Source: Stenotrophomonas sp. SY1 (GTDB lineage Bacteria; Pseudomonadota; Gammaproteobacteria; Xanthomonadales; Xanthomonadaceae). Taken from it: a stretch of 64,000 nt of DNA. The stretch is taken from contig NZ_JAJOYR010000001.1 in the NCBI RefSeq assembly GCF_021202945.1, forward strand, positions 1,488,001 through 1,552,000, written 5' to 3'. The notes under the pieces were generated by a model. It saw only the letters and a list, made by a program, of their open reading frames with translations, did not search any database and was not told the origin of the DNA. Made by a program: the position numbers and the translations under genes. This document shows, in pieces, positions 26,234 through 34,667 of the stretch (the first letter of the stretch is position 1; each line of letters opens with the position of its first letter).

Positions 26234-26572
26234 TTACAGCAGTCGCGTGCCCAGCGGGACGTCGTGTTCGGGCATGCACAGGGTCACGTGGCCATCGCTG
26301 TTGTGGAAGCCGGTGACCAGGCATTCGGACATGATCGGGCCGATCTGCTTGGGCGGGAAGTTGACCACCGCCACCACCAGTTTCCCGAGCAGTTGCTCGG
26401 GCGTGTACAACGCGGTGATCTGCGCGCTGGACTTGCGCGTGCCCAGCTCCGGGCCGAAATCCACCAGCAGCTTGTACGCGGGCTTGCGTGCTTCAGCGAA
26501 CGGCTCGGCGGCGATGACGCGGCCGACGCGCAGTTCCACCTTGGTGAAATCACTCCAGTCGATGGTTTGCAT
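26234..26572 (-). CDS. csaA: tRNA-binding OB-fold protein, CsaA/YgjH-like
   Basis: Stand-alone tRNA-binding domain of 112 residues, like that at the end of MetRS and PheRS beta. Visible signatures are [62 protein letters not shown] and [14 protein letters not shown]. CsaA has been linked to protein export in Bacillus and to tRNA binding; the role in this organism is not shown. The ParB-like gene lies upstream on the same strand. Confidence 0.88.
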   Translation of the reverse strand: MQTIDWSDFTKVELRVGRVIAAEPFAEARKPAYKLLVDFGPELGTRKSSAQITALYTPEQLLGKLVVAVVNFPPKQIGPIMSECLVTGFHNSDGHVTLCMPEHDVPLGTRLL

Positions 26573-26640
26573 GTTGAATCCGTTGTACGAGGTTGCGAGG
26601 GGAATGCGTTGCTGCGGAGCGCGGGCCTGGCCTGGCCGCC

Positions 26641-27024
26641 TCAGTCATCGTAGGGAAGGTCATCCGGGTCCACGCCGGTGTAGTCCGGCGGCGGCAAGTC
26701 GCGCAAGCGATATGCCTGGACGTCGGTGGCCCCGGCCAGCAACGCCTTGATGATGCGATGCATGCCATCCATCACCCGGCCCTGTGGGCAGAGGATGACG
26801 GGGTAGGCGAGGTCGGCGTCGTTCACCAATTGCATGTGTGCGGCGATGGAACGGCAGGTGGGCCTATCGCCCTCGCTGTCGTACCAGTACGTTTCATCCA
26901 GCTCCCGGATGGCGGCCAGCGGCACGTGTTCGATGGGTAGTTCTGCGGTCAGCGCGATCAATCGATGCACGTCCCAGGCGCGCAGGCCGGCAGCGGAAGG
27001 GCGAAAGTGATATTGCTTGCGCAT
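26641..27024 (-). CDS. Small ParB/sulfiredoxin-fold protein
   Basis: Protein of 127 residues. The central region ([27 protein letters not shown], given here in two halves [16 protein letters not shown] and [11 protein letters not shown]) resembles the ParB N-terminal fold, where a nucleotide-binding loop G-x-MDGxHR is typical. No helix-turn-helix domain follows, so it is not a chromosome-partition ParB. The start at 27024 is favoured over 27036 because gagaac with ggag lies eight bases before it. Function unknown; the fold in other proteins hydrolyses CTP or ATP or binds DNA. Confidence 0.65.
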   Translation of the reverse strand: MRKQYHFRPSAAGLRAWDVHRLIALTAELPIEHVPLAAIRELDETYWYDSEGDRPTCRSIAAHMQLVNDADLAYPVILCPQGRVMDGMHRIIKALLAGATDVQAYRLRDLPPPDYTGVDPDDLPYDD

Positions 27025-27082
27025 TGGGTTCTCCATCGGTGGAGCGCAGGCTGGGCGCCTTGATGCACGCAGGGCAGGTGAA

Positions 27083-27505
27083 TCAGGGCGCCGGCTTCTT
27101 CAGCGCCATGCCGACACTGGCCGGTGCGGTAAGGGCGAAACCAAACTGCTGGTAGAGCCGGTACGCCTCGCCATCGGCCAGCAGACTGACGTAAGCCGAC
27201 GGCGGCACTTCACGTTCGATGTAGGCGGAGATCTCGCGCATGACGGTCTTGCCCAGGCCGCGGCCCTGGTGCTCGGGGAGTACCGAGATGTCGACCACCT
27301 GGTAGAACGTGCCGCCATCACCGATCACGCGGCCCATCGCCACGGTCTCGCCCGCGCACAGTACCTGCACGGCGAACAGCGAGTTGGGCAGCCCCCGGCT
27401 CGCTGCCTCCAGCGTTTTCGGGCTCAGCCCGCTGGCCTGGCGCAGGTGCCGGTAGGTTTCGACCGTGGGGATGTCGTGGGTGATGGTGTACGTGGATTCA
27501 GTCAT
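27083..27505 (-). CDS. GNAT-family N-acetyltransferase
   Basis: Acetyl-CoA-dependent acyltransferase of 140 residues. The acetyl-CoA loop is HQGRGLGKTV in the context DISVLPEHQGRGLGK, followed by a helix and ADGEAYRLYQQFGF, the usual GNAT C-terminal. The substrate cannot be told. Two close ATGs (27511, 27505) exist and neither has a strong ribosome site. It is 37 bases downstream of the NTF2-like gene on the same strand. Confidence 0.88.
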   Translation of the reverse strand: MTESTYTITHDIPTVETYRHLRQASGLSPKTLEAASRGLPNSLFAVQVLCAGETVAMGRVIGDGGTFYQVVDISVLPEHQGRGLGKTVMREISAYIEREVPPSAYVSLLADGEAYRLYQQFGFALTAPASVGMALKKPAP

Positions 27506-27542
27506 GGTCATTGGATGGAGCGGATGTGGATGGGTGCGTTGA

Positions 27543-27941
27543 TCAGCCCGCAAGAGGCAGCGGCACATAGACCTCGTGCCACAGTGTGACCTTGCCGGCG
27601 TCATCGAAGCGCATCAGCAGCATTGCGCGGAAGCTTTCGACTCGACCATCGCTGTAGGCGATGCGGGCGCGCATGGAGAACACCACCGCCGCTGCGTCAA
27701 CGATCGTGTGATCGACCTCGTAGGTGATGCCGTCCATGTCGGCTTTCATTCCGTTGAGGAACTCCAGGTAGTTCGCATGGTTGGCCTCGTAGTGGCGGCC
27801 ATTGGGCTCGACGATGAAATGCTCGGCAAAGCATTCGCCTATCAGTGCCTCGGTGAGCGTGGAGTTCCTGTTGAGGTGCCGCCGGTTCCAGTCGAGCACG
27901 GCATGGGCCAGCTGAAGGTGGTGGTCGCGTTGGCTTGTCAT
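27543..27941 (-). CDS. SnoaL/NTF2-like protein
   Basis: Protein of 132 residues with the cone-shaped SnoaL/NTF2-like fold: an N-terminal helix pair (LAHAVLDWNRRHLNRN, LTEALIGECFAEHF), then beta strands ending FRAMLLMRFDDAGKVTLWHEVYVP. Such proteins bind or convert small polyketide-like or steroid-like compounds; no catalytic residue can be assigned. The start at 27941 is the first ATG near the helix. Confidence 0.72.
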   Translation of the reverse strand: MTSQRDHHLQLAHAVLDWNRRHLNRNSTLTEALIGECFAEHFIVEPNGRHYEANHANYLEFLNGMKADMDGITYEVDHTIVDAAAVVFSMRARIAYSDGRVESFRAMLLMRFDDAGKVTLWHEVYVPLPLAG

Positions 27942-27984
27942 GGGGTGCTCCGGGTGTTGGGTGTTGCCTGGCGCGGCCTCGTTA

Positions 27985-28084
27985 CGGGACGACGCAGGGC
28001 TGCGTCGTCCCGGTTGCAACGGGCAATAACTACCCAGTCGGGCTGTAGGGCCTGACATTGCCGCAGGTGGGAACGTCAGGCCCT
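27985..28084. other. Two stacked hairpins between small genes
   Basis: A perfect 12-base stem with loop gggc (cgggacgacgca / tgcgtcgtcccg, 27985-28012) and a 10-base stem (agggcctgac / gtcaggccct, 28047-28084). They lie between the NTF2-like and PH-domain genes, downstream of the latter. Neither has a T run. They may stabilise or end the PH-domain message. Confidence 0.5.
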
Positions 28085-28130
28085 GCGCAGGGTGATCCGT
28101 CCTTCTGGATGAGGAGTTGCCCTTGTCCGG

Positions 28131-28562
28131 TTACGGCAACGGCGGTGGGTTGTTGGGCGTGGTCTGCCTGGTGTCGGCGACCGGCGCTGCGGCGCTGCCC
28201 AGCACAGCCTGGGCGATCAGGTTGTCCAGGCGGCGCACGTCCAACCCCTTGTTGAGGTTGACCTTGATGTGGCCAGCCTTGGTCCACAGCTCGATCTCGG
28301 AGTTGAAGTTGAACAGGCCGTGGCCGTTCTCCGAGGACCACATGTAGATCGACGAATACGGCAGCGAATAGATCTCCACCTTCTTGCCGGTGATGCCTTG
28401 CGCATCGCGCACGATCAACCGCTTGTTGGTGAACACGGCCGAGTCGCGGAACGTCTTGTAGGCGGCCACAGCGGTTTCGCCGGGAACCAGGATGTTGTTT
28501 ACGTCCGGGGGGATCGGGCACTCCGACACCAGCGTCCAAGCCAGGATTGCATTGGTTTCCAT
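28131..28562 (-). CDS. Bacterial PH-domain protein
   Basis: Protein of 143 residues with a bacterial pleckstrin-homology fold (bPH_1): GETAVAAYKTFRDSAVFTNKRLIVRD, then VEIYSLPYSSIYMWSSENGHG and ELWTKAGHIKVNLNKGLDVRRLDNLIAQAVL. Family members form ring oligomers at the membrane in E. coli YxxD-like proteins; function is unclear. The last ~20 residues are Pro/Thr-rich. No signal peptide or membrane helix is seen. Confidence 0.8.
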   Translation of the reverse strand: METNAILAWTLVSECPIPPDVNNILVPGETAVAAYKTFRDSAVFTNKRLIVRDAQGITGKKVEIYSLPYSSIYMWSSENGHGLFNFNSEIELWTKAGHIKVNLNKGLDVRRLDNLIAQAVLGSAAAPVADTRQTTPNNPPPLP

Positions 28563-28788
28563 CTTGAAGCCATCTCCATTTCAGGCAGGTGCATCGTTTG
28601 ATGCGGTTTGGGGTAATGAGCGGGCTGCCATTCTTACCGGAATCGGGCGGCGAAGGGAGGGGGATGAGGGCAGTTTGATGCGCCCGCAGCGGGGCGACGA
28701 CCGGCGTTGTGATCACCCGCCGCGTGCACGCGATTCCGGTTGCGTGAGCGGCCTTGCCGGCGGCATCACGCCCGCAACGATGCACGGC

Positions 28789-29043
28789 TCAAAGACGCGT
28801 GTGGATGCGGGTGGCGTTGAGCTGCGGGAAGCGATCGATGATCTGCACCGCTTCATCCCAGCGGACGTGGTTGTCTACCGGAAGAAACACGGCAGGCAGG
28901 TCCTTGAAACGGAATTCCACGCCGCTGTCGGGCGTGAGCTGACGCGTGATGAGAGTGGGCATGCGCCCATTGCGCAGGTGCCAGACCAGTTCATCGATCA
29001 CGTCGTTCCAGGTTTCCTTCTCCAGATCATCGATCCATTCCAT
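28789..29043 (-). CDS. Small hypothetical protein
   Basis: A protein of 84 residues that I do not recognise. It starts MEWIDDLEKETWNDVIDELVW and continues LPAVFLPVDNHVRWDEAVQIIDRFP, which looks like a mixed alpha/beta globular fold and has codon use like its neighbours. An in-frame Met 13 codons upstream (29082) is possible, but no ribosome site stands out for either. Confidence 0.55.
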   Translation of the reverse strand: MEWIDDLEKETWNDVIDELVWHLRNGRMPTLITRQLTPDSGVEFRFKDLPAVFLPVDNHVRWDEAVQIIDRFPQLNATRIHTRL

Positions 29044-29272
29044 CAGTGCACGACGCCCGGTTGAACCGGGTCTGGAAAGCACCCCGGCTTGGAGAAGGTT
29101 GGGCGACGTCTGGCGGTATACCGATCCTGTGCCGAAGCCGCTCGATGGGTACTGCGCAATGCCGGCCGATCATGCCACAGCTTCCGGTGGCGGGCCTGTG
29201 CCGCAGGCGTGGGGCGCGGCCCGGTGCCATTGGCATGGCCGGGCCTTTCTCGGCAGGAGCGGGCCGGGGCCC

Positions 29273-29300
29273 GCTAGACAGGTCTGTTCGCCTGTCCGGC
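29273..29300 (+). promoter_or_regulatory. CTAGACAGGT site before the phosphonatase-like operon
   Basis: gctagacaggt is followed by a gacagg..cctgtc inverted repeat (29277-29296). A motif sharing ctagaca recurs at 33324 (in the phnF-phnM divergent gap) and 34551 (before the TonB receptor). GntR/HutC regulators often bind sites related to GTCTAGAC, so this may be the operator of the PhnF-type regulator. The rest of the 325-base gap (29044-29368) holds nothing I recognise. Confidence 0.5.
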
Positions 29301-29368
29301 TCCTGTCATCAGCCTTTGGTGCGGGGCAGGGATGCTGTAAGCCCCTTGGTTACCTACCGCTTGCCGCC

Positions 29369-30058
29369 ATGCGCTACCGCCTCGTTGTCCTTGATATCGC
29401 CGGCACCACGGTTGCCGATCCCGGGCTGGTTGCCCGCGCCTTTGTCGAGGCGATGGCCGCGGCGGGGTGTCGCATCGAAGAGGCGGCGGTGCGGCCGCTG
29501 ATGGGGTATCGCAAGCCCCAGGCCATCGCCCAGCTGCTGGGGCGCAGCGAGGACGATGCGCTGGTTGAGCAGGTGCATGCCGACTTCGTTGCACGCATGC
29601 TCGAGTGCTACCGCAGCGGGCCGGGCATCGAACCGCTGCCCGGCGCCGAGGCCCTGTTCGAGCAGCTACGTGCGCAGGGCCTGCGGATTGGTCTGGATAC
29701 GGGTTTTTCGCGTGACATCGCCGAGGTCATCATCCAGCGGCTCGGTTGGCAGGGGCGGATCGATGCATTCGTGGCCAGTGACGAAGTGCCTGCCGGTCGC
29801 CCTGCGCCGTACATGATCCAACGGCTGATGCAGCTGCTGGACGTCACCGACGCCGGACAGGTGGTGAAAGTCGGTGACACCGAGGTGGACGTCAATGAAG
29901 GCCGCAATGCCGGGGTCGGCCTCACCGTGGCGGTCACCACAGGTGCCTTCAGCCGCGCCGAGCTGTTGCCGTATCAACCGGACCACATCATCGACCACCT
30001 GCAGCAGTTGCCGGCATTGCTTGGCCTGCCCATCGCCGTTGAGGAGACCGCAGCATGA
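29369..30058 (+). CDS. Phosphonatase-like HAD hydrolase (PhnX-like)
   Basis: HAD-superfamily hydrolase of 229 residues, close to phosphonoacetaldehyde hydrolase but of the TIGR03351-like group with unassigned substrate. Motif I is LDIAGTT (nucleophile Asp9), the DxAGT form typical of phosphonatases. A cap-domain Lys (Lys49 in LMGYRK) corresponds to the Schiff-base Lys of PhnX. The usual motif III Lys is Arg144 (GRPAP). The acidic motif is VGDTEVDV (Asp170, Asp174). The start at 29369 is chosen since the preceding in-frame region is intergenic. Its stop overlaps the start of the transporter gene (ATGA). Confidence 0.82.
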   Translation: MRYRLVVLDIAGTTVADPGLVARAFVEAMAAAGCRIEEAAVRPLMGYRKPQAIAQLLGRSEDDALVEQVHADFVARMLECYRSGPGIEPLPGAEALFEQLRAQGLRIGLDTGFSRDIAEVIIQRLGWQGRIDAFVASDEVPAGRPAPYMIQRLMQLLDVTDAGQVVKVGDTEVDVNEGRNAGVGLTVAVTTGAFSRAELLPYQPDHIIDHLQQLPALLGLPIAVEETAA

Positions 30059-31350
30059 AACGCGCCTGGTCGCGGTCGTCGCTGCAGGGTCATCCCTGGG
30101 CATTGACCGTGTTTGCCGGCGCCGCGGCATTGTCCACGTATGCGTGCATGTATGCGTTCCGCAAGCCGTTCGCCGCCGCCTCGTTCGATGGGCAGCAATG
30201 GTGGGGCGCGGACTACAAGGTCTGGCTGGTGGTGGCGCAGGTGCTGGGCTACATGTGCAGCAAGTTCATCGGCATGCGGGTGATCGGCGAACTGCGCATG
30301 GAACGCCGTCAGCACCTGCTGCTGGGCCTGATCGGAGTGGCGTGGTTGGCGCTGCTGGGCTTTGCGCTGGTGCCGGCGCCATGGAACATCCCGTTCCTGT
30401 TCCTCAATGGCTTGCCGCTGGGCATGGTGTGGGGCCTGGTCTTCAGTTACCTGGAAGGGCGGCGCACCACCGAGGCGATGGGAGCGATCCTGGCATCGAG
30501 CTTCATCATGGCCTCCGGGTTGGTGAAAACGGTCGGCAAGTGGCTGCTGTTGCAAGGTGTCAGCGAGTACTGGATGCCGTTCCTGTGCGGGCTGGCGTTC
30601 CTGCCGCTGCTGGTGCTGTCGGTACGCATGCTCGAGCGCATCCCGCCGCCGGATGCCGACGACCTGCGTGAGCGCTCACCGCGCCAGCCGATGGAACGGG
30701 AAGAGCGTCGCGCGTTCGTGCGCCGCTTCCTGCCTGGCCTTGCGTTGATGATCCTGTGCTACGTGTGCCTGACCGTGGTGCGCGATTTCCGCGACAGTTT
30801 CGAAGCCGAGTTGTTCCGTGACCTGGGCTACGGCAATTCGGCGGGCGTGTTTGCCGCGATCGAAACCCCGGTGGCAATCGCGGTGCTGGCATTGACGGCG
30901 GGCCTGACCTGGTTCCGCAGCAACCTCAAGGGGCTGATGGCCCTGCATCTGCTGATGCTTGCCGGCCTGGTCACCGCCGGTTTGAGCACGTTGGCTTTCC
31001 AAGAGGGCGCGCTGCACCCGCTGGTCTGGCTGGGCCTGGTGGGCTTTGGCCTGTACCTGGCCTACGTGCCGTTCAACTGCGTGTTCTTCGAGCGTCTGAT
31101 CGCCACGTTCAAGGTAGCCGGCAATGTCGGCTTCGTGATGTATCTGTCCGATGCATTCGGTTACCTGGGCAGCGTGCTGGTGCTGCTGGCCCGCGAGTTC
31201 TCCGGGCTGCAGTTGTCCTGGGTGAATTTCTTCTCCAGCGCGGTGGTTGCGCTGTCGCTGCTCGGTGGTGGCTGCGTGCTGCTGTCGGCGTTCTATTTCC
31301 ATTACAAGGCGATGCGCCAGGCCCGTGTGCCGGCCTTTGCCTCTGCCTGA
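30055..31350 (+). CDS. DUF5690/MFS-type inner-membrane transporter
   Basis: Polytopic membrane protein of 431 residues with about twelve helices, major facilitator-like. The opening STYACMYAFRKPFAAASF and the Tyr/Lys/Gly-rich loop after helix 2 (GYMCSKFIG) recall organophosphate transporters such as GlpT/UhpT, though the family is DUF5690. It overlaps the hydrolase gene by four bases (ATGA) and is followed 10 bases later by the FAD oxidoreductase, so the three form one operon. It probably imports the substrate of the two enzymes; that is inferred from position. Confidence 0.82.
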   Translation: MKRAWSRSSLQGHPWALTVFAGAAALSTYACMYAFRKPFAAASFDGQQWWGADYKVWLVVAQVLGYMCSKFIGMRVIGELRMERRQHLLLGLIGVAWLALLGFALVPAPWNIPFLFLNGLPLGMVWGLVFSYLEGRRTTEAMGAILASSFIMASGLVKTVGKWLLLQGVSEYWMPFLCGLAFLPLLVLSVRMLERIPPPDADDLRERSPRQPMEREERRAFVRRFLPGLALMILCYVCLTVVRDFRDSFEAELFRDLGYGNSAGVFAAIETPVAIAVLALTAGLTWFRSNLKGLMALHLLMLAGLVTAGLSTLAFQEGALHPLVWLGLVGFGLYLAYVPFNCVFFERLIATFKVAGNVGFVMYLSDAFGYLGSVLVLLAREFSGLQLSWVNFFSSAVVALSLLGGGCVLLSAFYFHYKAMRQARVPAFASA

Positions 31351-31360
31351 GTCCTCCATC

Positions 31361-32515
31361 ATGAAAAATGAAACAGCGCTGGTCGTGGGTGCCGGCATCG
31401 TCGGTCTGGCCGTGGCCCGTGCCCTGGTCGCGCGTGGTTGCAAGGTGCGCGTATTGGAGCGTTACGACCGTGCGGTCGGTGCATCGGTGCGCAACTTCGG
31501 CATGGTCTGGCCGATCGGTGTGCCCAACGGGCCGTTGTACGAACGCGCATTGCGCTCCCGTCAGTTGTGGCAGGAGCTGCTGGATGCCACCGGCGCCTGG
31601 CATGACCCGAGCGGCTCGCTGCATGTGGCCCATGCCGATGATGAGTGGGCCGTGTTGCAGCAGTACGCGGCCGCCAATGCGGCGCTGCGGCCCTGCCGCG
31701 TGCTCGATGCGGATGCCACGCGGGCGATGTCGCCGGCCGTGGTGGCCAAGGATTTGCGCGGCGCGCTGTTCAATGCCGATGAACTGGTGGTGGACCCGCG
31801 CGAAGTGATCGGCGTGCTGCCGGCCTATCTGAGTGAGCGTCACGGCGTGGAGTTTCATTGGCGCACCCCGGTGACCTGCGTGGAAAGTGGCAAGGTGTGG
31901 TCGGGCAGCCGTTGCTTCGAGGCGGACCAGATATTCGTGTGCAGCGGGCCGGAGTTCGAGCAGTTGTATCCGGAGTTGTATGCGGCTGCTCCGTTGACCC
32001 GCTGCAAGTTGCAGATGCAGCGCCTGGTCGCGCAACCGCAGGGTTTCCGCCTGGGTGCGGCGCTGTGCGGCGGCCTGTCGCTGGTGCATTACGCCGGCTT
32101 CCGCGAGGCGGCGGACGTGGCGCCGTTGCAGGCGCGTTATCAGGCCCAGCATGCGGACCTGATCGAGCTCGGCATCCACGTCATGGCCACGCAGAATGGC
32201 CTGGGCGAAATCACGATCGGCGATTCGCATGCCTATGCGCATACGCATGACCCGTTCGACGAACAGCTGATCAACCGAAAGGTGCGCGACTATCTGTCCG
32301 GTTTCATGCAGGTGCCGGACAACACCATCGCCCAGACCTGGCACGGCATCTATCCCAAGCTCACCGACGGCAGTACCGAGTTCATCGCTGAGCCGGAGGC
32401 GGGTGTGACCATCGTCAATGCAGTGGGCGGTGGCGGTCTGGGAATGACTTTGAGTTTCGGCCTGGCAGAAGAACTGGTCGAAGGCCGTTACACGCACGTG
32501 CGCCACGCGGCGTGA
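31361..32515 (+). CDS. FAD-dependent amine oxidoreductase, TIGR03364-like
   Basis: DAO-type flavoprotein of 384 residues. The FAD-binding VVGAGIVGLAVA is at the N-terminus, and the C-terminal IVNAVGGGGLGMTLSFGLAEEL is the usual FAD clamp. The pocket residues differ from glycine oxidase. TIGR03364 members are known to sit beside PhnX-like hydrolases and are proposed to deaminate an aminophosphonate, which fits the neighbour here. The actual substrate is not shown. The gene ends 33 bases before the convergent regulator gene. Confidence 0.82.
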   Translation: MKNETALVVGAGIVGLAVARALVARGCKVRVLERYDRAVGASVRNFGMVWPIGVPNGPLYERALRSRQLWQELLDATGAWHDPSGSLHVAHADDEWAVLQQYAAANAALRPCRVLDADATRAMSPAVVAKDLRGALFNADELVVDPREVIGVLPAYLSERHGVEFHWRTPVTCVESGKVWSGSRCFEADQIFVCSGPEFEQLYPELYAAAPLTRCKLQMQRLVAQPQGFRLGAALCGGLSLVHYAGFREAADVAPLQARYQAQHADLIELGIHVMATQNGLGEITIGDSHAYAHTHDPFDEQLINRKVRDYLSGFMQVPDNTIAQTWHGIYPKLTDGSTEFIAEPEAGVTIVNAVGGGGLGMTLSFGLAEELVEGRYTHVRHAA

Positions 32516-32548
32516 GGTCAGCCGCCTGAGCGGCGGCTTGGTCGCCGC

Positions 32549-33298
32549 TCAGGGATCGCTGCTGACCATCAACTGCACCCAGTCACCTGCAAAGCAGGTG
32601 ATGCCGAACTGCACCGGCACGCCTTGCGGATCCACGTTGAGCGAGTGCACACACAGCACCGGACGGCGGGTTGACTGCGCCAGCACCTGGGCCACGTCGG
32701 CATCTGGCAGGCGTGCCATCACCGTGGTGTAGCGGCGCAGGTAATCGGTCACGCCGAATTCGGCCAGGGTGCGGGTCACTGAAGGATGGCGGCGGAACAC
32801 CTCGCCAAGATCGGGGAAACGCTGCGCCGGAAAATAAGCCTGGCTGTGGTCCACCGTGCGGCCTTCCACCTGGCTGGAATACACCAGCCGATGCACCCGC
32901 TCACCGGCACCGAGCCCCAGCGCCCTTGCCACCTGGCGGCTTGGCACCTGCACCCGTGCGTCGAGCAGGGTGTAGCGGCTTTCCACGTTCAGATCATTCA
33001 TCGCACGGCCAAAGCGTGTGCGACGGCTGATCGGGTAGTGGTAGGGGTGTTCCTGCACGAAGCTGCCGCGACCGGTTTCGGTGCGGACATAACCGCGGTC
33101 TTCCAGCGCCTCGATGGCCCGGCGCACGGTGTGCCGGTTCACCCCGAATCGCTGCGCCAGCACCTGTGCCGATGGCAACGGGTCGCCTTCGACCAGCACG
33201 CGCTCCTGGATCTGCCGAAGCAGGCTCTGTTCGATCTGCTGCCACAGCGGCAGCGCGGCGTAACGCTGGCGTTCCAGCGGGGGCATGGATTCGGTCAT
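32549..33298 (-). CDS. phnF: GntR/HutC-family regulator, PhnF type
   Basis: Transcription regulator of 249 residues. The N-terminal winged helix-turn-helix is QRFGVNRHTVRRAIEALEDRGYVRTETGRGSFV in two parts (FGVNRHTVRRAIEAL; GYVRTETGRGSFV), and the C-terminal UTRA domain starts near RYTLLDARVQVPS. PhnF controls phosphonate genes in other bacteria and the flanking genes here fit. ATG at 33298 has ggagg five bases upstream. It is divergent from phnM and convergent with the oxidoreductase, and the candidate operators lie in the phnM gap and before both other units. Confidence 0.85.
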   Translation of the reverse strand: MTESMPPLERQRYAALPLWQQIEQSLLRQIQERVLVEGDPLPSAQVLAQRFGVNRHTVRRAIEALEDRGYVRTETGRGSFVQEHPYHYPISRRTRFGRAMNDLNVESRYTLLDARVQVPSRQVARALGLGAGERVHRLVYSSQVEGRTVDHSQAYFPAQRFPDLGEVFRRHPSVTRTLAEFGVTDYLRRYTTVMARLPDADVAQVLAQSTRRPVLCVHSLNVDPQGVPVQFGITCFAGDWVQLMVSSDP

Positions 33299-33320
33299 GA
33301 AACCTCCATCTACGGCTGCT

Positions 33321-33345
33321 GGACTAGACAGGTGCACTGCTGAGG
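33321..33345. promoter_or_regulatory. CTAGACAGGT site in the phnF-phnM divergent region
   Basis: ggactagacaggt lies between the divergent phnF (start 33298) and phnM (start 33396). gactagac differs from GTCTAGAC at one position. The ten-base core ctagacaggt is identical to that at 29274-29283. Confidence 0.5.
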
Positions 33346-33395
33346 CAGGCATATCAACGCGTGATGGTTGCAATGACATGACAGGACACTCCGCA

Positions 33396-34538
33396 ATGAC
33401 CGAATGCATCCTTTCCAACCTGCGGCTGGTGCTTGCCGAGGAAGTCATCCACGGCCACATCGTGCTGGACGGGGATCGGATACGCGCGATCGGTAGCGGG
33501 CCGGTGCGCAGCCCGGCCGCGCAGGACTGTGCCGGTGACTGGTTGTTGCCCGGCTTCGTCGAGGTGCATACCGACAACCTTGAAAAGCACCTGCTGCCGC
33601 GTCCCGGGGTGAGTTTTCCCGCCGCGGCGGCGGTGCAGGCGCACGACGCCCAGTTGTTGGCCGCTGGCATCACCACCGCCTGTGACGCGTTGGCCGTGGG
33701 CGACGTGGAGCCGGGCAGCGTGCGGATACGCACGGTGCAGGCCGCCTATGCCGCCCTGCGCGAGGCAAGGGAGGCCGGCGTGTTGCGCTGTGCGCATTAC
33801 CTGCATCTGCGCGCCGAGTTGCCGTGTCCGGAGCTGCTGCAGATGTTGCAGTCACTGATGGATGACCCGACGCTGCGGCTGGTGTCGCTGACCGACCACA
33901 CGCCAGGCCAGCGTCAGTTCCGCGACATGCAGCGCTATCTCACCTATTACGGGCAGGACGCAGCCAACTTTCCCGGTGGCGTACCGGCGCTGCTGGCTGC
34001 ACGCCGCGCGCAGCAGACGAGGTATCGACACGCCCATCGCGATGCGGTGCTGCGCATGGCGCAGGCACGTGCAGTGCCGGTGGCCAGCCACGATGACACC
34101 GAGCCGGCGGATATCGAGGAGGCATTGGCCTGCGGCGCAGGCACCAGCGAATTTCCCACCACGCTGGAAGCGGCACGCGCGGCGCGCGATGCCGGCCTGT
34201 GCATCGTGGCCGGCGCGCCCAACCTGGTGCTGGGCGGCTCGCATTCGGGCAATGTCGCCGCGCTGGACCTGGCGCGGGCCGGATGCCTGGACGTGCTGTC
34301 CTCGGACTACGTGCCGGCCAGCCTGCTGCCGGCGCTGACGGTATTGAACGAACACGTCGGCTGGACCTGGCCGCAGGCTGTGGCGGCGGTCAGTCGTGCA
34401 CCGGCACGGGCGCTGGGCCTGCATGACCGTGGCGTCGTCGCGGAGGGAATGCGCGCGGACCTGCTGCGCGTGCGTGGCGCCACCCCTTCCCACATCAGCG
34501 AAGTGTGGATCGCTGGCCGCAGGCTGTTGGCGCACTGA
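33396..34538 (+). CDS. phnM: PhnM-type amidohydrolase
   Basis: Amidohydrolase-superfamily enzyme of 380 residues. In C-P lyase pathways PhnM removes pyrophosphate from ribose-1-phosphonate-5-triphosphate. The metal-site motif HTDNLEKH is at residues 58-65 in FVEVHTDNLEKHLLPRP, diagnostic of PhnM. Later SHDDTEP and the C-terminal HISEVWIAGRRL also fit. No phnGHIJKL lies in this window, so PhnM is acting outside a complete lyase cluster or in trans. The ATG at 33396 is preferred over 33378 by the aggac site twelve bases before it, though neither site is strong. Confidence 0.85.
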   Translation: MTECILSNLRLVLAEEVIHGHIVLDGDRIRAIGSGPVRSPAAQDCAGDWLLPGFVEVHTDNLEKHLLPRPGVSFPAAAAVQAHDAQLLAAGITTACDALAVGDVEPGSVRIRTVQAAYAALREAREAGVLRCAHYLHLRAELPCPELLQMLQSLMDDPTLRLVSLTDHTPGQRQFRDMQRYLTYYGQDAANFPGGVPALLAARRAQQTRYRHAHRDAVLRMAQARAVPVASHDDTEPADIEEALACGAGTSEFPTTLEAARAARDAGLCIVAGAPNLVLGGSHSGNVAALDLARAGCLDVLSSDYVPASLLPALTVLNEHVGWTWPQAVAAVSRAPARALGLHDRGVVAEGMRADLLRVRGATPSHISEVWIAGRRLLAH

Positions 34539-34550
34539 TCCAACGATGAC

Positions 34551-34577
34551 CTAGACAACCCACATCACCTGCCTAGC
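34551..34577. promoter_or_regulatory. CTAGACA site before the TonB receptor
   Basis: ctagacaaccc..cctag: ctagaca at 34551-34557 and an inverted cctag 13 bases further on. It shares ctagaca with the sites at 29274 and 33324 and lies about 110 bases before the receptor start. Confidence 0.45.
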
Positions 34578-34667
34578 GCTTGCCGCCGCCGCTTCACCCT
34601 GCATCGCGAAAGTGGTCGTCATGCCCGTCCTGCCGGATGGCCCTCTTTCCTTCAGCTGCGACCGCCA

